DNA of 64,000 nt from Phycomyces blakesleeanus NRRL 1555(-) (taxonomy: Eukaryota; Mucoromycota; Mucoromycetes; Mucorales; Phycomycetaceae): NCBI RefSeq assembly GCF_001638985.1, contig NW_017265169.1:1-64000 (forward strand), read 5' to 3'. Below are positions 22,872 through 34,137 of the stretch, piece after piece. Within the stretch, counting starts at the first letter, position 1, and each line of letters starts with the position of its first letter. Position numbers and translations under genes: made by a program. The notes beneath the pieces are model-generated. The model made no database searches, was not told the DNA's origin, and saw nothing but the letters and a program-made list of their open reading frames with translations.

Positions 22872-23644
22872 TACAGGATTTCCACTCCAAAAGTTATATA
22901 TTTTGCAAAATTAATACTTTTATTCTATGCTTTGACTATATACACAAGAAAGAATTCAATTGATTTCTTGGCTATTTGTACATTGGCGAAAGAAGCTAAT
23001 GCTATGATCAACCCAGCCTTGGCAGTTTTCCATAGCAATATGGCTGATGCACTCAGCGATATACTCCAACAATGGACCACAGGCCAACACAGACTTTCTC
23101 TTGACAAGTGTCTTGAGTTTTGAAAGGCACTCTTCAATTGGATTGAGGAAAGGAGAGTGTGGGCGAAGAAAATGAAGGTGGTGTTGTAAATTATGGAGCA
23201 ATTTGTCTCTTATTTGACCAAGAGTTAGGGTACAGTGTTCGTCCAAAAGATCTTGGATGAACCTTGAATGCTTATCGGTTATATTTTAACTTTCTTCACA
23301 AGATCCACCTCGCTTCCTGAGATATACAGTGCCATCTCTCTCTCGAACTTGTCGATGATGATGTTTATCGGCGCCCACAAAACACCAAGCGTTCTAATTG
23401 CTTCAGCTGAAGTTATGGACTCTTATTCTTATATTTTCTTTAATAAACAGTGTAGACATTTTTTTAAATATTTTATAGCACATCTTAGTATCTTTACATG
23501 CTGTTTATTATATTATTATACACTTCTTTTTATCAGCATTAATTATTTCTCTTACACCTATAGTCGAAGCATAAAATAAAAATATTGATTTTGGAAAATA
23601 TATAGCTTGAAAAAATATATAACTTTTGGAGTGGAAATCCTGTA
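22872..23644 (-). mobile_element. Tc1/mariner element, internally deleted, with intact ends
   Basis: The ends CAGGATTTCCACTCCAAAAG (from 22874) and its reverse complement (to 23642) are about 33-bp inverted repeats, flanked by TA (22872-22873 and 23643-23644). Inside, the minus strand encodes an N-terminal HTH part (SAEAIRTLGV, then REMALYISGSEVD), then RFIQDLLDEH...TLGQIRDKLL. This is joined directly to the C-terminal signature HSPFLNPIEECLSKLK. The central region with both catalytic Asp residues is missing. It is a non-autonomous deletion derivative of 769 bases. Confidence 0.85.
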
Positions 23645-23765
23645 CTGGATGGGGGCAGGGTGTTACACACAGAAACGATGAATGTCTGCCGGACTACTCA
23701 CTGTTAGTTTGTGTAACACCCTGTCCCCATCATCCAAAAACCCCCTGTCCCCTAAGATTTACAAT
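23645..23765. repeat. Palindromic repeat P1, copy 1
   Basis: GGATGGGGGCAGGGTGTTAC near 23647 is mirrored by GTAACACCCTGTCCCCATC near 23712, enclosing about 45 bases. A partial second end (CCCCCTGTCCCCTAAG) follows. The whole unit is present again, inverted, at about 50675-50816. It directly abuts the TA duplication of the Tc1/mariner element. Confidence 0.7.
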
Positions 23766-24929
23766 TTTCTAGCACTATATGAATTAAAGATTGTTTTTGT
23801 CAAATGTGTTAAAATAGAATATGTGTTGCACCGTTTCTCAGTCTTGGAAACATTACTCATCGATATATCCTTCATTACACTCACCGAAACAGCACAAAAA
23901 ATCCTCATACCACATCCGTTAAAGAAACAGGAAATCACGAATTCGGGTTCCAGCATTCTACAAGTAGTATAGAATCCGCAATATCCTCACTATTTCAATA
24001 ATTTTATCATGACACAACTCTTTGTACCTTTACTTCTTCTTTTTCAAAGTAGTTTTTCTGTTACTTACTTCCAGCGCATAAGTCACCCTCCATAAGCCTG
24101 GTATAAGATATATAAAGCTGAATTTAGAAAAAGGCTTCTTGATCTACAGAAAAATAATATACACCAGAGAGAGAGAGAGGTGTCTTTTCTGAATAATCGT
24201 TGGACAGGAAATAAAACAGCAAAATGGTCTTTGGTGTTAAAGGCTTGGAAGGTGTGGCATGGGATTTGGTCAGAAATAAAGTCAAAATTTGATATAATGA
24301 TAATAACGAGAGAGCCAAAATTATTTCACTATATTTCTCTTACATACTCGTTCTAGATTATATATATTATTTTACTATGGCTGGAGTATGAATTTCTTGG
24401 ACACCACTTGAGTCACATCCTGAATTGTCCAATTAAAACAAGAATAGTAAAATGTGGGGAAGGAAAATGATTTAAACATCGGGTCCCTTATAATTCTTAG
24501 TTGTGTAAGAGGGATAGTATATTGTAAAAACCAGTCCAGATATTTGGGTAAATAACTATTAAAAAGAAGAGAGCAAAAAAAATAAAAAAAATATAGAATA
24601 AAATAAAGAATATAGAACCCACACAAATTACAAAAAAGTCGTGTCCATAAAAATAGTTAAAATCTTAAAAAAAAAAAAAAGAGATCAAAGAAAAGAGAAA
24701 AGAAAAAAGAATGACGCCTATTTGCTGACGTCCATCTCTGATGTTGTTTTCTTTTTTTATAAGATTTAAATCACCGACATTAGTTGACAAAAAAAGATAA
24801 AATAAAATAAAGTGTATTTTCAAAAAAAAAAAAAAACCATTAAAACCCGAGTCCAAAAAAAAAAACCCTCTTTTAGCGGATTTTTTTTTTGATTTTTTTT
24901 TGATTTTTTTTTTTAAGAAAAGGCATGGT
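23766..24929. other. Gene-free stretch upstream of the MYB-C2H2 gene
   Basis: AT-rich sequence with many A- and T-runs, especially at 24560-24915. The 96-codon plus frame at 23682-23972 overlaps repeat P1 and shows no family features. The poly-T tract just before the MYB-C2H2 start probably lies in its promoter or 5' UTR. Confidence 0.35.
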
Positions 24930-27490
24930 ATGTCTCCTTCTTTTGTCCCTTTCTCCCTTTCTGGTCAGGAAGGAGAGCCGATGACACGGCCGATTGACTT
25001 GTTGTTATCTCTTCAGTACCATAATCTGTGTTACGGACAACCTCGACAGCAGCAGGATGACGACAAACAAGACCTGCCCATCGATTACTCGTATCCCAAC
25101 ATGACAGATGCACAGACCAGTTCAACACATCCTCAGAGTCTACCAACCTTTGCATTCTTATCACAACACCATTTGCCTGTAAGATTAAGTCATTAAACTT
25201 ACTAAGCAAAATAAGAATAATAACATCTTTAATTTAACAACAACAATTTGCTCTCTTCATTTCCATATAAAATATAATAGGCACAACCAGTAGTATCCAA
25301 ACCAGACTCAAATAATAATAGTAATAATAATAACAGCAGCAATGGCAGCAATGGCAGCAGCAGTAGCAGCAGTAGCAGCAACAACAACAACAACACCAAT
25401 AATAATTCTTCAACATCACCATCGCCATCAACATTCCAGAATCAATACAGTCTGGCATCAATGCGTCAAACGATAACTAGACCCGATAGTCCATCTCTGA
25501 GTCACCATTTTGGAACATTTTCTTCTGTAAGTAGTTTATTTATTTATTTGATAAACTTTTCAAACTTTTACTTCCTTTTTTTATCTTTACATATACAATA
25601 TATACTATTTATTTATAATACGATACTCAGAGAGATAGAGAGATAAGAAAAGCAAGATTTGTTTTCTTTGTTGTCTCTGTGGTCTGGTTAACTATAAAAG
25701 CGTATACATACACCAGTACATATAAAAAAACAAAAGAAGTAGACAAAGAAAAGGGAATATACAAGATGTGTGCGTGGGATGTGCAAAGAGGGGGGATACT
25801 GTGTTTTCAACCAGTAAACACTAAAGATAATGAATTGATGAATGAATTAATGCTATAAATCATATAGACACATTAAACGCTCTTTTTTTTTATATTTATT
25901 CTTTATCCAAAAAAAAAACAAACTTCATTTATATATGTATGTATGTATGTGTGTAGATGGAATCTCATCATGACATAGTGGCTAGTTTTACTCAACCATC
26001 GCATCCCATGACGTCTTATCACCCAGTTGACATCGGCAGTATCGTACACAGTCCTACAACATCAACCCCAGACCTACCGACCACACTTCCACCACTTCAC
26101 CCAACTTCCCTTACATCACTACATCCTTCACTGTCGACCAAGAAACCAAACGGCTTCACAAAGGGCCAGGAAAGAGCACCCTGGACATCAGAGGAAGACA
26201 ATCTCTTGAGATTGGCTGTTCAGCTCTATGGCGACAAGACCGAAAAGTGGGCAAAGATTGCAGCCTGTGTGCCAGGCAGGACAAACAAGAACTGCCGAAA
26301 ACGGTGGTTCCATTCGCTCGATCCCTCACTACGCAAGGGTACCTGGACAGACGAAGAGGACCAGCTGCTGCGCGAAGGTGTGACAAAGTACCCCAACCAA
26401 TGGAGTAAGATTGCAGACATGCTCGAGGGACGGACGGACGACCAGTGTGCCAAACGCTGGAGAGAGAGTCTGGATCCTTCTATCGACCGGTCCGATTGGA
26501 GCGCAGAAGAAGACGCTCGTCTGATGGAAAAATACGACTTGTTTGGCTCACAGTGGCAGCGAATCGCCCAGTTCTTTGATGGACGACCAGGGTTGCACTG
26601 TCGTAACAGATGGCGTAAGCTCCAACGCATGGTCCAAATCAAGAAACAGAAAGAATCCGTCGCAACATCCACGGCTACATCATCGTTTGTCAACGGACTT
26701 GCGGATCAACATTACACACGCTTTCAAACTCCCGACGCATCCCCTCCCCTGTCTTCTCCTCATTCTCACAATCACGCTCATGCTCACGCCAACTCTAACA
26801 CTCATTCTCACCCTCAAAATCAAACTCAAACACACGCCCCACCTTTACCTCTCAGCTCAATGCTCCAGGACCCCTCTGTATTGGCCCAGTTTTCATCTTC
26901 CCTCAGCCGGGTCGAAGATCCTCACAGCGATCACAGCCCCTATGGGTGCGACATGGCTGGCTGCTACGCTACATTCCCACAGTCCAGCGGGCTGTTTTTG
27001 CACATGAAAACAATTCATCCGTGTCTAGACGGAATTGAGAAACCTTACAGATGTGCAATGCCAAATTGCGCGAAACGATACAAGAATATCAATGGATTAC
27101 AGTACCATCTCAGAGAAGCAAAAGGCTCGTCAAGTCATGCAGTCCCAGACGAGAGTAATTGTTAATGATGCTTAATAATGACTACTGATACTGATACTAA
27201 TGATGATTATGATATTTTTCTTCTTTACTTTAGATTCTACTTCAAATTCAGGTTCAGGCTCAAATACAGGTCCAGGTTCATTAAATAGCCGAGAAAGACC
27301 TCATCACTGTCAAATACTTGGCTGTAAAAAATCATATCGTACACCCAATGGGCTGCGATACCATCAACAGCACGGTCACAACATCATCGCCCCACTTTCC
27401 ATTGATATCCAACACAGACCGCACATGCCTGTAGGCGAACTACGCATGCGCCATGACAAATGGATGGATGAAGTGCGATCTGGATTTTGA
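24930..27490 (+). CDS. Transcription factor with three MYB repeats and three C2H2 zinc fingers
   Basis: Four exons (24930-25178, 25281-25526, 25957-27154, 27234-27490) give 649 residues with consistent phases. Residues 1-235 are low complexity with Asn/Ser runs. Three MYB/SANT repeats follow at about 238-288 (APWTSEEDNLL), 289-340 (GTWTDEEDQLLREGV) and 341-392 (SDWSAEEDARL), of c-Myb/BAS1/REB1 style. A His/Thr/Pro-rich linker leads to C2H2-like fingers near 496 (CDMAGCYATF), 531 (CAMPNCAKRYKNINGLQYH, second His delayed) and 588 (CQILGCKKSYRTPNGLRYHQQHGH). The last two fingers resemble the C-x4-C, NGLxYH type of Sfp1-like regulators. A nuclear DNA-binding regulator is clear; its targets are unknown. 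The 430-base third intron is long, and exon 3 starts with ATG, so a shorter isoform from 25957 is possible. Confidence 0.85.
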
Positions 27491-27872
27491 AAGAAATGAA
27501 CAAGAGAAACCAATTATATATGTTATATATATAAATTACTAATAAGAATAATACTAAGAATAATAATGATCCCACCTTTAACTTTTTCCCTACCCCTTTT
27601 TCCATCAAAACCTCTTCTTCTACTACACCTATTCCTTTCTCGACTTTCATTCACTGTATTCATTTCTGTAATGATTTCATATCTCTATATTACTTCCTTT
27701 CTCTTGCTATATCGCTTGCTCGCTCTGTTTCTCTATATCTTTATTACATACGATGTTTTCTTATTTTTCTTACTTGTCCGGGTCTTTCTTTTTCTCTTTC
27801 TTTCTTTTTTTTGCACTATTTTCACTTGTAATATAACACGTTTTTTTGATATCATTTACAAATCCAATCCGC
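27491..27872. other. Convergent 3' region of MYB-C2H2 and carboxylesterase genes
   Basis: Pyrimidine-rich, AT-rich sequence holding both 3' UTRs. The long plus-strand frame at 27566-27931 is Phe/Leu/Ser-rich and arises from the T-rich composition, so it is not called a gene. Confidence 0.4.
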
Positions 27873-29498
27873 TTACACAGCATCAATCTTGCGTTTCTTG
27901 CCCTTTTTTTTTTGGTTTTGTTTTGTTTTGAGTTATATGTGTGTGTGCGTATTAATGTTCTTTTTTAATAGAAATATTTCTACTAATTGGTATTTTATGT
28001 AACCAAATATGTAAAAAAAAAAAAACTTACCGATGATCCTTCAGGTTCTGATACGTCTTTAGCAGCATCATCAGTAGTAGATGATAATGATGCTGTTTCT
28101 TCCTTGGCTTTAATTGGACAGAGTTGGTTTCTAACATACTCCTTGAGCTGTGTCTTCCACAATGCCAGGCCATGATCATAGATATTGCGTTCGACGCGAA
28201 CCTCTTGATCAAACACCATGCCATCCCGCTCGGTTTCTTTACCGGGTTGACAGTATGCTGGCCAATGAGGAATACCAGGATGGTCGGGATCTCCGGACCG
28301 TGCAAAGGACACGATTGCTCGAGACATCTGCTTGGCAATCTGGTCGCGCTCTACGTCGTCACCAGGACCAAGGAACGGATTGTCGACCCAGTACTCGAGA
28401 TTATCCCAGGAATAGATGGCATCGACCATATGTGCAGCCTTGATGATGTTCTCGACATCGTTGGACTCATAGTCCCATTCGTACAGCCAGACCTTGTGGC
28501 CGTGCCTGGCCAGATTCTCGGCTGTCAAGAGAGTCGAGACTCTGCACATTACATCCGAAGCCATGTAGCGAGCCACCTCACTTGGTGGAGACGAAGGGGG
28601 TACAATCTGGTCGCGGTAGATCTCGTAGGCTCGGCGGGCGTTCTTGTGGCCAAAGATATGCGAAAAGTAAGTCCGGACAAACATCGAATCATCCATGTCC
28701 TGGAAGTTTGGCAAGAACGGAAAGAAGAAATTGAATTCGTCGCGTGTGAAGCCAATCATAATCTCGAGGTTTTCGTAACCCTTTGGCAAAGCCTTGTGCA
28801 AGAAGTGCTCCATTAGAGTTGTGGGAAGAACGGTCCCGTCAACCGACGGCCCAATCGGTGCCAAACCTTCCAGGAAATTGGGCCAGGTGGTCATGAAAGT
28901 CTGGGCCTCCAAGAAACTCTGGACATCGACGTCACGCATCTCGCCAACATCGTCTTTGGGTACACCCAGCGAATGGAGCATTAGGCTGCCCTTTGTTGCA
29001 GCCCAGTCGCTAGGATTTGCCATGAACATCGGAGGAGATTGAAGAACCACACGCCTGAAAAGCCCGGCAGCAGTTGGGGAAAGGATTGCAGCCATGATAG
29101 TGGTAGCTAATCATGGTTTATTATATCGTATATAAAAACACGCACATACACCTTTTTTGATTAAAACACGCGTACACGTACACACACATACACACACACA
29201 CATATATATGTATATATTTGTAGGGGTGTATTGTATATTTTATAGGCTAGTTTTTCTTTATGTTTAAAGTTTACCTCCAGCTGAAGCACCGTAAGCAGTG
29301 AGGTTATCAGGGTCGCCACCAAAAGAAGCAATATTTTCTTTGACCCATTTCACAGCCTCTGTGTGAGTACAAACAAAAAAAGGAAAGGCCAAACCAAACC
29401 AAGCCAAGCCAAGCCAATCCAAGTCAAGTCAAGTCAAGGTAAGTTAGTGTGACAATATTGACATGAATTAATCAGGCACACAAAGTACAGAAATGGAT

Positions 29499-29529
<31 letters not shown>

Positions 29530-30254
29530 CATATATGTGTGTATACGTGTCTAAGGATGAGTTCATTAGATTTGGAGGATAATGAAATTACTCACCAATT
29601 TGATCCAATAAGCCAAGATTTCCTGACCCTTCAAAATCTGACGACAAGTGATCCAGACGAGTCCATCCAAGAGCGCCTAGACGGTAATTGAATGAAACTA
29701 CTATAATGTCGTTTCTAGCCAAATTGGTTCCATCCCAGAATACTTGACTACTACTTCCGCTACATTATATACCATTGTTAGTATTAGTATTATATAGCCG
29801 AAAAATCATTGAATGTCCTCCAAATACATTACACCACACTACATTGCATTTACGCGCACATGCACATATCTATAGATTCCTCCCCTTCTTTTTCTCACCT
29901 CATACAGGCTCCTGGATGGAACCAGATCAACACAGGTCGTTTTGAATCAGGCTCTGTGTCAGGAGCCCAGATGTTCAGATAGAGACAGTCCTCAGACTGG
30001 TTGTCAATCTCAACACTCATGAGAGTGTCAAAGGGCATCTGGGTCTGTGGGGCAGCCGGAGCATGTTCCATACAAATCTTGATTTCTTCGCTCGAGTCGA
30101 CAAAGGGAACCGGAGGACGGAATCGTAAATCTCCTACGGGTGGATAGGCATAAGGAATACCCAGAAACGTATGGATGTCGTGCATAGGATTGACAAAGCC
30201 TTGGACGAATCCTGAGCTGGTAGGGATCACACTTGTTGTGATCAATTCAGACAT
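27873..30254 (-). CDS. Type-B carboxylesterase (cholinesterase family)
   Basis: Five exons on the minus strand (30254-29899, 29759-29596, 29358-29275, 29106-28031, 27902-27873) give 569 residues, typical for the alpha/beta-hydrolase COesterase family. Visible motifs are [16 protein letters not shown] near the start, EDCLYLNIW (type-B signature 2), and the nucleophile elbow GASAG with Ser199 (the family norm is GESAG). The acidic and histidine members of the triad are less certain; candidates lie in GFTRDE and AAHMVDA. The oxyanion region reads HPGAC instead of the usual HGGGF. There is no signal peptide, so it is probably intracellular, unlike most secreted relatives. The tiny last exon adds GKKRKIDAV, a basic tail. 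It presumably hydrolyses carboxylic esters; the substrate is unknown. Confidence 0.88.
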
Positions 30255-30759
30255 TGATTTGGTAAGGTGCTCAGAAGCAAGGTGTCTTTTTCAATTGTAA
30301 AGCAAAATAAGAAAAGGAAAGAAGCAAGGAAAGAAAGAGAGAGAGAGAGAGAGAGGTTAAAATATTTAGGGTTTTGGTGTTTCTTGTTATGTGTGGGATT
30401 AGAAAGAAAGAAAAAATTAAACCAGAAATTGGAACAGTTCTAAAAGTGGTAAAGAGAAACCGAAAAAAAAAAAGATAAATATAAATATAAATATAAAAAA
30501 AATGCGTTATTTTTATTTTTATTTTATAATAAAATAGAAATAAAAAGGCTAAAAAAAAGCTTAAACTGAAAAATCATACAGAATATGTATCCATAGCTAC
30601 ACATATAAAAAAAAGGACCAAAGCAAAAATAAACTTTTTTTTTGTATGATTATAATTGTGTGCGTATTATTTCTTTATATATATATAAAACAAATGATGA
30701 TGATGACGATGATGAATTATTATTATTTAAAAGAAATTATAATAGAATTACTATTGCTA
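30255..30759. other. Gap between carboxylesterase and Sec7-like gene
   Basis: Contains the presumed carboxylesterase promoter (a GA microsatellite at about 30336-30355) and, towards 30760, the 3' UTR of the next gene. It has AT-rich repeats (ATAAAT units near 30476-30498) and no gene. Confidence 0.4.
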
Positions 30760-33700
30760 CTATTGAATTTGCTGCTTGAGGAATCCCAGCATGCGTGGTA
30801 CGAGAGCATTCTGGACAACCAAATGAACAATTTCATGGCCACGCTTGGTGACCGCATGGGTTGTACTGGGCAACAGAGTCGCCTCTTCTGACTTGTCCTT
30901 TTCTTTATCTTCCGAATTCCGAGCCGGCGTGCCTGCTTTGTTAAAAAGACTGTATCGAACCATACTGTGTTTACGAACGTCTTCTGCCAACAGGACATCC
31001 CGAAGCACCTGGAGCCCCACTTTTTCCTCACAGCTCATCCGAGATGCCATCGGTCGAGCCTCAAACGGCCCAACACTAACCCGTCCGCACAATTGCTTCA
31101 GGTAGTCTATCCAGAGCTTCCGTTCTTCTTCGTTTTCAACGCTAAAAGTGTACTTGTGCATTATCTGGGCCTCCACATGATCTGGCTGCTCGACCGGATA
31201 GAACCCAATCTGGAACGTGTAGCGCATAAAGAGCCGTTCGACTACAATACTCTTGGTACGCGGCAAAGTCGGACTGACATAACGTCCCGCGTTAAAGCCC
31301 GACTTGATAAACATCAGACTTGTCCTTCCAAGCGTGTGCCCCGTCACCGTGAACGATTGAACGGCCGATTGACTGAAATCCAGGATATTTGGCTGGCAAA
31401 GCAGGTCTTGGCCACGCAATTTGATCTGCAGTCCAGGATCCGGGCTGGGGATCGATATCCGGATCGGCAAGCACGGCACATTTCTTGTCAGACGGGAAGG
31501 GAGCTGATTTGCGTCCACCGTAATCACTATGTCAGTTTCTTGCTCCTCAGTCTTTCCAGGTCGCGTATCCCACCCGGTCTCAAGTCGCTCGGCCACAATT
31601 GATCGATACATCTCTTCGAGGAACTCAGCCTCGACTAGCTCGTACTGATCATAGTACTTCCACCGCTCCAGAAAATCCTCGACAGTCGGACGGCGTGACC
31701 CCTTTGTGCGCACAGAGGTGATGTAGTGCAGCGGCTCAAACGCAACACTTCCTCGGTGCTTGTGGACATCAATACTTCCTCGACGCAGCAGTCTTAACCG
31801 GTCCTCGCGTTCTTTGCGCTCACGAGCAAACCAGAACACGTCTCGCTCTTTACTGGCGTCGTACCATATCTCGGCATTTAAGAACAACATGGCCACAATG
31901 ACTTTGACAACCATGTCTTCATGGAACTTGATCACGTTCTGGTTGGCATCATGCCATTTTTTGGCAAACTGTTCAATGATGTACTCTATGTTTTCCCATT
32001 GACTAGGTAATCTAAAGGTTGTCAAGAGGATTCTTAGAGCTTCGTCGAGCCGCAGACCAACCAGTCTGAAACAATTCAAAAATGCTTCGTAAATATCGTT
32101 GTTGTTTCGGTCCGAAAGATAGTAGCCCAGCTGCCGGCGGCTGAGATCAGGGGTCTTGAATAGAAAACCGGCAATACTGAGGGGTTCTTGAATGAGTACA
32201 TTTTTATCGATCAGGTATGCAACGCCGGATTCGGCACTGGTTTGAAATTTGCGCAAGGCAGTCACCAGCATTGGATGCATCTTGCGTGGAGCAGGTAATG
32301 ATTGACGCACTCCACCACCACTTATCTTGTCACTTCCACTTGCTGCTCCTACTCCTGAGCCAGTTGCACCAGGACTATTATTCATCGAATGTCGATTATC
32401 AAAAGAAGGCTGGTCCTCGCGCGAGAGAAACAGTGTCATCTGGGCCAGTTCGACAATGTTTTTTATTTGAAAAAGGCTACTCTCTGTAGATTTGAACCTA
32501 CTCCGACTCTCGCTGTCTGGATTGATCGGACTGCTGACAATTATGCTCTCGTCCATAATGGGTTTGCAAATCAGTAGTAGATCGCTGAAAAGAAACAGGT
32601 AGCGGTCTTTTATGGTGCTGGCATAGACTACCTGGAGTACAGGAGCCTGCAAGAGGTGTTTTCGAGGCGATCTCAGTCCACTCTTGGGCTGAAGTGTTGG
32701 TTTTTGAAAAGTGTTGTTGTTGATGTTGTTATTTCGTGCCATTCTCAAAAGACTATCGATCGAGCCATCGCCAGGTAAGATCATATTACTACTTCCTTCT
32801 CGTTTGGCTGCCCGTGCCTGACGCCACAAAGTATCTGCATTATCTACAGCTGTTTTTTCTGTTTTAATTAATCGAGATTGCTTCCAGAGTGAATCCAGAG
32901 CATCTAAAGCTCCGTCGGTTGTTCTTGGAGAAGGTGCATTTATGCTGACAGTCTTGAATTTTGTGTTGGCTACGTTCACTTGCACTTCCTCTTCTTCTTC
33001 TTCCTCTTCTTCTTCCTCTTCTTCTTCATCATCATCCTCATCGTCTCTGTCTTCGTCTTCATCCTCCTCCTCCTCACCATCTCCATCTCCATCATTATCA
33101 TTATCATCAGCATCTTCTGTTGCTGCTTCTTCTTGTTCCTCTTCATTATTATTCTTATTATCGCGTTCGTTATCTTCGCCACCTTGCTTATTATCATCGT
33201 ATTCTTTTACATTGTCGCTTTCAATTAGATTTCCATTCTCTTTCTCGTTTTCGCTTTTGTCTTCGTTTTCGTTTTCATTTTCTGTTCGTTCTCCAGGTGT
33301 GTCTGTATCAGATCTATCAGAGACCCCCGTTTCAGCCGAAATACGATATCCAAGGGGTGAAGGCGACCGTGGCTTCGAGAGAGTCTCTTGACGGTGCCGA
33401 GTCTGGGCTGCGTTGTGCAAGAATGGCTGTGGTATGGTCAAGTGTTTGAGATGAGCCTTGTCCGTGGCATCATCATCCGACAACTCAATGTCGCTGTCTT
33501 CGTTTCCGACCCGGCTCACCTGGTTTAGGGCCGGCAGTCTGCAGGGATGGTCTTCTAGCAGAGGCGATTCCTCTGGATGACTCTCGCGCTCGTAACGGTG
33601 TCGAAGGGATGTGTAGTGAGATGGATCATTGAGACTGTTTTCGCAAAGTCCGGATGCAAATGAGGTTGTCACAAGAGGCGAAAGGCCGTAGTAAGCACTT

Positions 33701-34137
33701 GAATCGAGTTCGGTCGAAAGAGATCCCGAGGATGAAAACGAAGGATCGATAACCACAGACATCTTTCTATCTTTTCTATCTTTTCTTTTTCTTGCTTCAT
33801 TGTCTTCGTCTTCGTCTTCGTCTTCGTCTTCTTCGTGTCCTATTCCTTCTTCTTCTTCTGGTGAAAGATGTTGCCAGGAACCGAATGAAGATGGCACAGC
33901 CACACCTCGGTCAGCCAGTCGTCGGGTGAAAGATGACTGGCCTTGATTGGAAGACTGAAAGCTGCTCAGGAACGAAGAAGAGTGGATGTCGTGTGGCTGG
34001 TAGCTTTCTGATAGATTTTCAGCCGTGGGGCTGTCTGAATTGGGTATATTGACGGGAGTTTCATTTGGATGATGGCGAATGGTTTCTAATGATGATGAAG
34101 GTGATGGATGAACAGAAGGTGGAGCTGTGTTACTCAT
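30760..34137 (-). CDS. PH / degenerate Sec7 / PH domain protein, ARF-GEF family
   Basis: A single exon encodes 1125 residues. Residues 1-480 are disordered, with Asp/Glu runs (about 95-110 and a very acidic stretch near 330-400). A PH-like module is near 495-590 (DRYLFLFSDLLLICKP, then FQIKNIVELAQ). A Sec7-like domain at about 620-800 follows (SIAGFLFKTPDLSRRQLGYY, then LDEALRILLTTFRLP). A second PH domain is near 890-1015 (KYTFSVENEEERKLWIDYLK). Sec7 domains activate ARF GTPases through an invariant Glu in FRLPGEAQ; here it reads FRLPSQWEN, and the second motif (LNTDLH) reads LNAEIWY. Exchange activity is therefore doubtful, and a membrane-scaffold role is possible. An in-frame ATG at 34260 would add a Tyr/Leu-rich tail and is judged 5' UTR. 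There is no intron, unlike the neighbours. Confidence 0.85.
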   Translation of the reverse strand: MSNTAPPSVHPSPSSSLETIRHHPNETPVNIPNSDSPTAENLSESYQPHDIHSSSFLSSFQSSNQGQSSFTRRLADRGVAVPSSFGSWQHLSPEEEEGIGHEEDEDEDEDEDNEARKRKDRKDRKMSVVIDPSFSSSGSLSTELDSSAYYGLSPLVTTSFASGLCENSLNDPSHYTSLRHRYERESHPEESPLLEDHPCRLPALNQVSRVGNEDSDIELSDDDATDKAHLKHLTIPQPFLHNAAQTRHRQETLSKPRSPSPLGYRISAETGVSDRSDTDTPGERTENENENEDKSENEKENGNLIESDNVKEYDDNKQGGEDNERDNKNNNEEEQEEAATEDADDNDNDGDGDGEEEEDEDEDRDDEDDDEEEEEEEEEEEEEEVQVNVANTKFKTVSINAPSPRTTDGALDALDSLWKQSRLIKTEKTAVDNADTLWRQARAAKREGSSNMILPGDGSIDSLLRMARNNNINNNTFQKPTLQPKSGLRSPRKHLLQAPVLQVVYASTIKDRYLFLFSDLLLICKPIMDESIIVSSPINPDSESRSRFKSTESSLFQIKNIVELAQMTLFLSREDQPSFDNRHSMNNSPGATGSGVGAASGSDKISGGGVRQSLPAPRKMHPMLVTALRKFQTSAESGVAYLIDKNVLIQEPLSIAGFLFKTPDLSRRQLGYYLSDRNNNDIYEAFLNCFRLVGLRLDEALRILLTTFRLPSQWENIEYIIEQFAKKWHDANQNVIKFHEDMVVKVIVAMLFLNAEIWYDASKERDVFWFARERKEREDRLRLLRRGSIDVHKHRGSVAFEPLHYITSVRTKGSRRPTVEDFLERWKYYDQYELVEAEFLEEMYRSIVAERLETGWDTRPGKTEEQETDIVITVDANQLPSRLTRNVPCLPIRISIPSPDPGLQIKLRGQDLLCQPNILDFSQSAVQSFTVTGHTLGRTSLMFIKSGFNAGRYVSPTLPRTKSIVVERLFMRYTFQIGFYPVEQPDHVEAQIMHKYTFSVENEEERKLWIDYLKQLCGRVSVGPFEARPMASRMSCEEKVGLQVLRDVLLAEDVRKHSMVRYSLFNKAGTPARNSEDKEKDKSEEATLLPSTTHAVTKRGHEIVHLVVQNALVPRMLGFLKQQIQ

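Noticed and set aside
27566..27931. 121-codon plus-strand frame rich in Phe, Leu and Ser with membrane-like stretches
   Set aside because: It lies in a T-rich convergent 3' UTR region with no splice support or family match.
32942..33449. Long plus-strand frames antisense to the Sec7-like gene (poly-Ser and Leu/His-rich)
   Set aside because: They mirror the Asp/Glu codon runs of the real gene and have no family features.
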